Origin: Mycobacterium colombiense
GTDB lineage: Bacteria; Actinomycetota; Actinomycetes; Mycobacteriales; Mycobacteriaceae
NCBI RefSeq assembly: GCF_003284935.1
Contig: NZ_QMEV01000049.1
Coordinates: 1 to 40,215 of the forward strand
Length of the DNA: 40,215 nt
Reading direction: 5' to 3'
Shown: positions 37,103 through 40,215 of the stretch, piece after piece
Layout: every line of letters begins with the position of its first letter
Position numbering within the stretch: the stretch's first letter is position 1
Program-made: the position numbers and the translations under genes
Notes under the pieces: model-generated
Seen by the model: the letters and a program-made list of their open reading frames with translations, nothing else
Told to the model about the DNA's origin: nothing
Databases searched by the model: none

Positions 37103-38176
37103 ATGAAGCGGGTGGCGACCTGGTGGGGCCAAGAGGACCATTTCGATTGGCTGACAGGCTATTTGCAAGCGCATGGATTGAGCACCAGTACCCGCAGGAT
37201 TTTGGCCGTGGTGGCCGCCTCGTTGGTGTTGGTACCGGTCAACGTGTTTTGGGGCCCCGTCCCATTGTATCCGGTTGTGGCGCTGGTGGTTTCCCTCGTG
37301 TCCGCCGTGATCGGCTTGGGCATGGCCGTGCTGTGGTTGAGCGGGTGGCCCACTCGGCGCCAGTCCATTTTCTACATCATGACCGGCTGTGTTTCCATCG
37401 GTGGCGGTTGTCTGTGGCAGCCCCAGCCACTCGTCGGGCTGATGTCGTGCTCGGCGCTAGCGGTGACCGGCGGCTACATCGCGTTCTTCCACACCACCAG
37501 GCTGATGGCGGTGAACTTCTGCGTGGCATGCGGCATCGGGGTCTGGCAGGCGATACGACTGGCGGCTACGGGACAGGCGTTGCTGGCCTTCACCGGCTAC
37601 TTCCTGGTCCTGGAGCTCAACGTCGTCGTGCCGCTCGCCATTCAAGTCATCGTGCGCGCGCTCTGGATTGATCTTTTGCGCTCCAACCGCGACCCCCTGA
37701 CCGGGCTGTTGAACCGGAGGGCCTGCGACCGGGCGATCGTCGGCCGGATGCTGGCCGGCGCCCATCACATGTTCCTGGCGGTGGCCATGGTCGATCTGGA
37801 CCGCTTCAAAGAGCTCAACGATAGCCGCGGGCACGCCGCCGGCGACGAGGCGCTGATCGCGGTGGCGGACACCTTGACAGGCGCATGCGGGGAGAGCGCC
37901 ATCGTCGGTCGCGTCGGCGGGGAGGAATTCCTGGTCGCCGACATCGTGACGACCGAACAGCTGCCGGAGTGGGGCCGGCAGCTTTGTGACGCCGTGGCGG
38001 GAGTGGACGTGTCCGTGACGGCCAGCGTCGGGATCGCCACCCTGGCGTTGAGCAGCGTCGTCTCGGACTACGCCGAGCACGCGTTTCACCAGTTGGTCGC
38101 CCACGCCGACACCGCGATGTATGAGGCGAAGCGGTGTGGCGGCAACCAGACCCGCCACCACCAGATCGCGGTCTGA
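37103..38176 (+). CDS. membrane-bound GGDEF diguanylate cyclase
   Basis: The 357-residue protein has about six hydrophobic helices (roughly residues 32-185) forming a membrane sensor part, then a GGDEF domain: RDPLTGLLNRR near residue 196, the metal-binding DLDRFKELND and the active-site GGEEF at about residues 272-276. The signature is intact, so synthesis of cyclic di-GMP is likely. The RxxD product-inhibition site usually just before it reads GESA here, so feedback control is probably absent. The 224-nt gap after alkA holds no other gene. In M. tuberculosis I recall adenylate cyclase genes at this place, so the flank differs. Confidence 0.92.
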   Translation: MKRVATWWGQEDHFDWLTGYLQAHGLSTSTRRILAVVAASLVLVPVNVFWGPVPLYPVVALVVSLVSAVIGLGMAVLWLSGWPTRRQSIFYIMTGCVSIGGGCLWQPQPLVGLMSCSALAVTGGYIAFFHTTRLMAVNFCVACGIGVWQAIRLAATGQALLAFTGYFLVLELNVVVPLAIQVIVRALWIDLLRSNRDPLTGLLNRRACDRAIVGRMLAGAHHMFLAVAMVDLDRFKELNDSRGHAAGDEALIAVADTLTGACGESAIVGRVGGEEFLVADIVTTEQLPEWGRQLCDAVAGVDVSVTASVGIATLALSSVVSDYAEHAFHQLVAHADTAMYEAKRCGGNQTRHHQIAV

Positions 38177-38198
38177 GCCGCGCCCGCGCACGTCGCGT

Positions 38199-38963
38199 TC
38201 AGCTGGTCGGGCTCGTCGGGTGGTGCTCTACCGCGGCGGCGGCCGCGATGAAGTCGCGTGCCGAGCGAGACAGCGGTCGATCGGAATTCCAGACCATGCC
38301 GACGTCGCGGTAGGCGTCGGCGTCGGCCAGCCGCAGCACGCGCACCCCCGGCGCGTACTCGCTGCCGTCGATGGGCACCAGGCTGACGCCCAGGCCGGCG
38401 GCGACCAGGCCGGCGACTGTCGTGAGGGTCGGGGCTTCCAAGCCGATCCGGGGCCGAAATTGCGCTGCGGCACAGAGCTCGTCGAGCAGTCCGCGCATGC
38501 CGAATCCGCGGCGCATGGTCACGAAGCGCTCGTCGGCCAGATCGATCATGGACACCGTCGCATCGTGCGAGAACCGGTGGCCCTGGGGCACGGCGATACC
38601 GAGCCGTTGACGAAACAGGCTGCGCCAGGCCAGCGTTCGCTTGCGCGGCCGCGGTGATACCACTCCGATGTCGACGACGCCGGACCGCACACGATCGCCG
38701 ATCGATTCGGCGGGCCCCTCCTCTAGCGTGAACGTCACCCGCGGTGCCGATTCCCCGAATCGCGCGATCAAGCGCGGAACCACCGTCGACCCGAACGAAC
38801 TCAGGAAGGCCAACCGGATCTCGCTGAGGGCCGGGTTCGTCAGGTCATCGATGGCGCGCCTGGCCGAATCGAGCTCCAGCTGGGCCCGCCGCAGGAAATA
38901 ATTCATTTCCTTTTTGGTCACGCCGGCCGAAGCATGGTGGCCATGCCTCAGCTCGTCGCGCAT
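38199..38963 (-). CDS. LysR-type regulator lacking its DNA-binding domain (probable remnant)
   Basis: The 254-residue protein is a LysR substrate-binding domain: EIRLAFLSSFGSTVVPRLI opens the first subdomain, FVTMRRGFG and AAGLGVSLVP follow in the usual order. The linker helix (about residues 20-46, FLRRAQLELDSARRAIDDL) is present, but the N-terminal winged helix-turn-helix of about 58 residues is missing. In its place are about 19 unrelated residues that overlap, antisense, the start of the divergent MFS gene. LysR-MFS pairs normally have a free promoter gap between them. Loss by deletion is likely, leaving a protein that cannot bind DNA. Annotating it as a pseudogene would also be defensible. 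Confidence 0.8.
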   Translation of the reverse strand: MRDELRHGHHASAGVTKKEMNYFLRRAQLELDSARRAIDDLTNPALSEIRLAFLSSFGSTVVPRLIARFGESAPRVTFTLEEGPAESIGDRVRSGVVDIGVVSPRPRKRTLAWRSLFRQRLGIAVPQGHRFSHDATVSMIDLADERFVTMRRGFGMRGLLDELCAAAQFRPRIGLEAPTLTTVAGLVAAGLGVSLVPIDGSEYAPGVRVLRLADADAYRDVGMVWNSDRPLSRSARDFIAAAAAVEHHPTSPTS

Positions 38964-40172
38964 CGGGCCGGATCCAAGGGATACCGGCGAATGACGATCG
39001 CGCTGTACGGCGCCGGGTTGTCCAGTTTCGCGGCGATGTACTGCACGCAGGCGCTTCTCCCGGCGTTGTCGGCGGCCTACCGGATCACGCCGGCCACCGC
39101 GGCGCTGACGATCTCACTGACGACGGGCATGTTGGCGGTGTCGATCATCCCCGCCAGCGCGCTATCCGAGCGCTACGGGCGCGTCACCGTGATGCTCACG
39201 TCAGGCATAGCGTCCAGCGTCATCGGGCTGTTGTTGCCGCTGAGTCCGTCCCTCAGCGTGCTGCTGGCGGGACGCGCGCTGCACGGCGTCGCGTTGGCCG
39301 GCATCCCGGCGGTCGCCATGGCATTCCTGGCCGAGGAAGTGCATGGCTCCTCGCTCGGTTCAGCGATGGGCCGCTATGTCGCGGGGACGACGGTTGGTGG
39401 GCTGGTCGGGCGGATCGTGCCGTCCCTGGTGGTCGACGTCAGCAATTGGCGGGTCGCGCTGTTGGTGTGCTCGGTGCTGACGCTGGCCGGCACGGCCGTG
39501 TTCGCGCGGTTGGTGCCCAGGTCGCAGTTCTTCACCCCGAAGGCGGCAAGCGTGCGCGACACCGTGCGCAACCTCGCCGCGCATGCGCGAAACCCCGTGC
39601 TGCTGAAGCTGTTTGCGCTGGGGTCCGTGGTGATGGGGGCGTTCGTCACGGTCTACAACTACCTCGGGTACCGACTGACCGACCGGCCCTTCGGATTGGC
39701 ATCCTCGGTGGTCGGCGTGTTGTTCGTCCTCTACCTGGTGGGCACCGCGACGTCGGTCGTGGCCGGGCGCCTCGCCGACCGCAGGGGGCGAAGGCTGGTG
39801 CTCGGCTACGCGTTACCGATCACCGCGGCCGGCCTGCTGCTGACCATCCCGCACGCGCTGGCCGTCATCGTGGTCGGTGTCGGCGTGTTCACCGGCGGAC
39901 TCTTCGCCGCGCACACCGTCGCCAGCGGCTGGGTGGGCGCGGTGGCCCACCGCGACCGCGCGGAGGCGTCCGCGCTGTACCTGTTCAGCTACTACCTGGG
40001 CGGGTCGGTGGCGGGCGCCTTGGGCGGTCTCGTCTACGGCGTCGGCGGCTGGCCGGCGACCGTGTGGTTTGTGGGCGCGCTGCTGGCGGCCGGCGCAGTG
40101 CTCGTCGCAATGCTGGTGCGGGAGAGGGGATCTAGCCCCAACCGGCGCCTCGCCGTCGCCGTCGCCCAATGA
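38934..40172 (+). CDS. MFS family efflux transporter
   Basis: The 412-residue protein has twelve hydrophobic helices and major-facilitator hallmarks: the loop 2-3 motif (SERYGRVTVM), a second copy in the C-terminal half (GRLADRRGRRLVLG), and the proton antiporter-like segment after helix 5. It resembles YnfM-type drug or metabolite exporters, but the substrate is unknown. Starts at 38934 and 38943 are both possible. The first 30 nt overlap the LysR remnant in antisense, so the promoter must lie within the neighbour's coding sequence. The last 43 nt of the window hold nothing recognisable. Confidence 0.92.
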   Translation: MVAMPQLVAHRAGSKGYRRMTIALYGAGLSSFAAMYCTQALLPALSAAYRITPATAALTISLTTGMLAVSIIPASALSERYGRVTVMLTSGIASSVIGLLLPLSPSLSVLLAGRALHGVALAGIPAVAMAFLAEEVHGSSLGSAMGRYVAGTTVGGLVGRIVPSLVVDVSNWRVALLVCSVLTLAGTAVFARLVPRSQFFTPKAASVRDTVRNLAAHARNPVLLKLFALGSVVMGAFVTVYNYLGYRLTDRPFGLASSVVGVLFVLYLVGTATSVVAGRLADRRGRRLVLGYALPITAAGLLLTIPHALAVIVVGVGVFTGGLFAAHTVASGWVGAVAHRDRAEASALYLFSYYLGGSVAGALGGLVYGVGGWPATVWFVGALLAAGAVLVAMLVRERGSSPNRRLAVAVAQ

Positions 40173-40215
40173 TCCGCCCGCTGCGCTAGCCAGACGGCAT
40201 CAGCCGGGAGGCGTT

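Overview
The window is chromosomal DNA of a slow-growing Mycobacterium, probably close to the M. avium complex. Four things point there. The gene order argS-lysA-hom-thrC-thrB-rho-rpmE-prfA-prmC-sua5-wecA-atpI-atpBEFHAGDC-DUF2550-pduO-murA-rrs-rrl-rrf-ogt-alkA matches, from memory, M. tuberculosis Rv1292-Rv1317c. The F1Fo ATP synthase has a fused b-delta subunit, a gamma-loop insert and a long alpha C-terminal tail, all mycobacterial. The ribosomal operon sits directly behind murA. The 16S gene has the long helix 18 typical of slow growers. I do not assign a species.

Layout. 1-5.1 kb is an accessory stretch of short genes: two coupled membrane/sensor-type proteins, a ketosteroid-isomerase-like protein divergent from a Nudix hydrolase, a secreted protein, a DUF732 gene broken by a frameshift, a secreted metallopeptidase-like protein and an F420-dependent nitroreductase homologue. 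5.1-5.7 kb holds a glyoxalase-fold gene with non-mycobacterial leucine codon usage, next to tRNA-Arg(CCG). 5.8-12.3 kb is argS with the aspartate-family amino acid genes (lysA, hom, thrC, thrB). 12.5-18.7 kb covers transcription termination (rho), translation (rpmE, prfA, prmC, a Sua5 homologue) and the first arabinogalactan-linker enzyme (wecA). 18.9-27.4 kb is the complete ATP synthase operon plus a DUF2550 gene. 27.4-29.3 kb is a PduO-type cobalamin adenosyltransferase divergent from murA. 29.4-34.85 kb is the rRNA operon with two promoters, an antitermination leader, both pre-rRNA processing stalks and a strong intrinsic terminator. 34.85-36.9 kb is the alkylation-repair pair alkA-ogt. 36.9-40.2 kb is a flank that differs from M. 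tuberculosis as I recall it: a membrane diguanylate cyclase, a LysR-type protein without its DNA-binding domain, and a divergent MFS transporter.

Most of the window is conserved core genome, and I see no credible undescribed multi-gene system. The most notable signals are small: the frameshifted DUF732 gene, the foreign-looking gene beside the tRNA, the headless LysR gene that overlaps its transporter neighbour, a perfect hairpin in front of the atpE ribosome binding site, and two long-range pairings that enclose 16S and 23S rRNA. Comparisons with M. tuberculosis are from memory and need an alignment to confirm.
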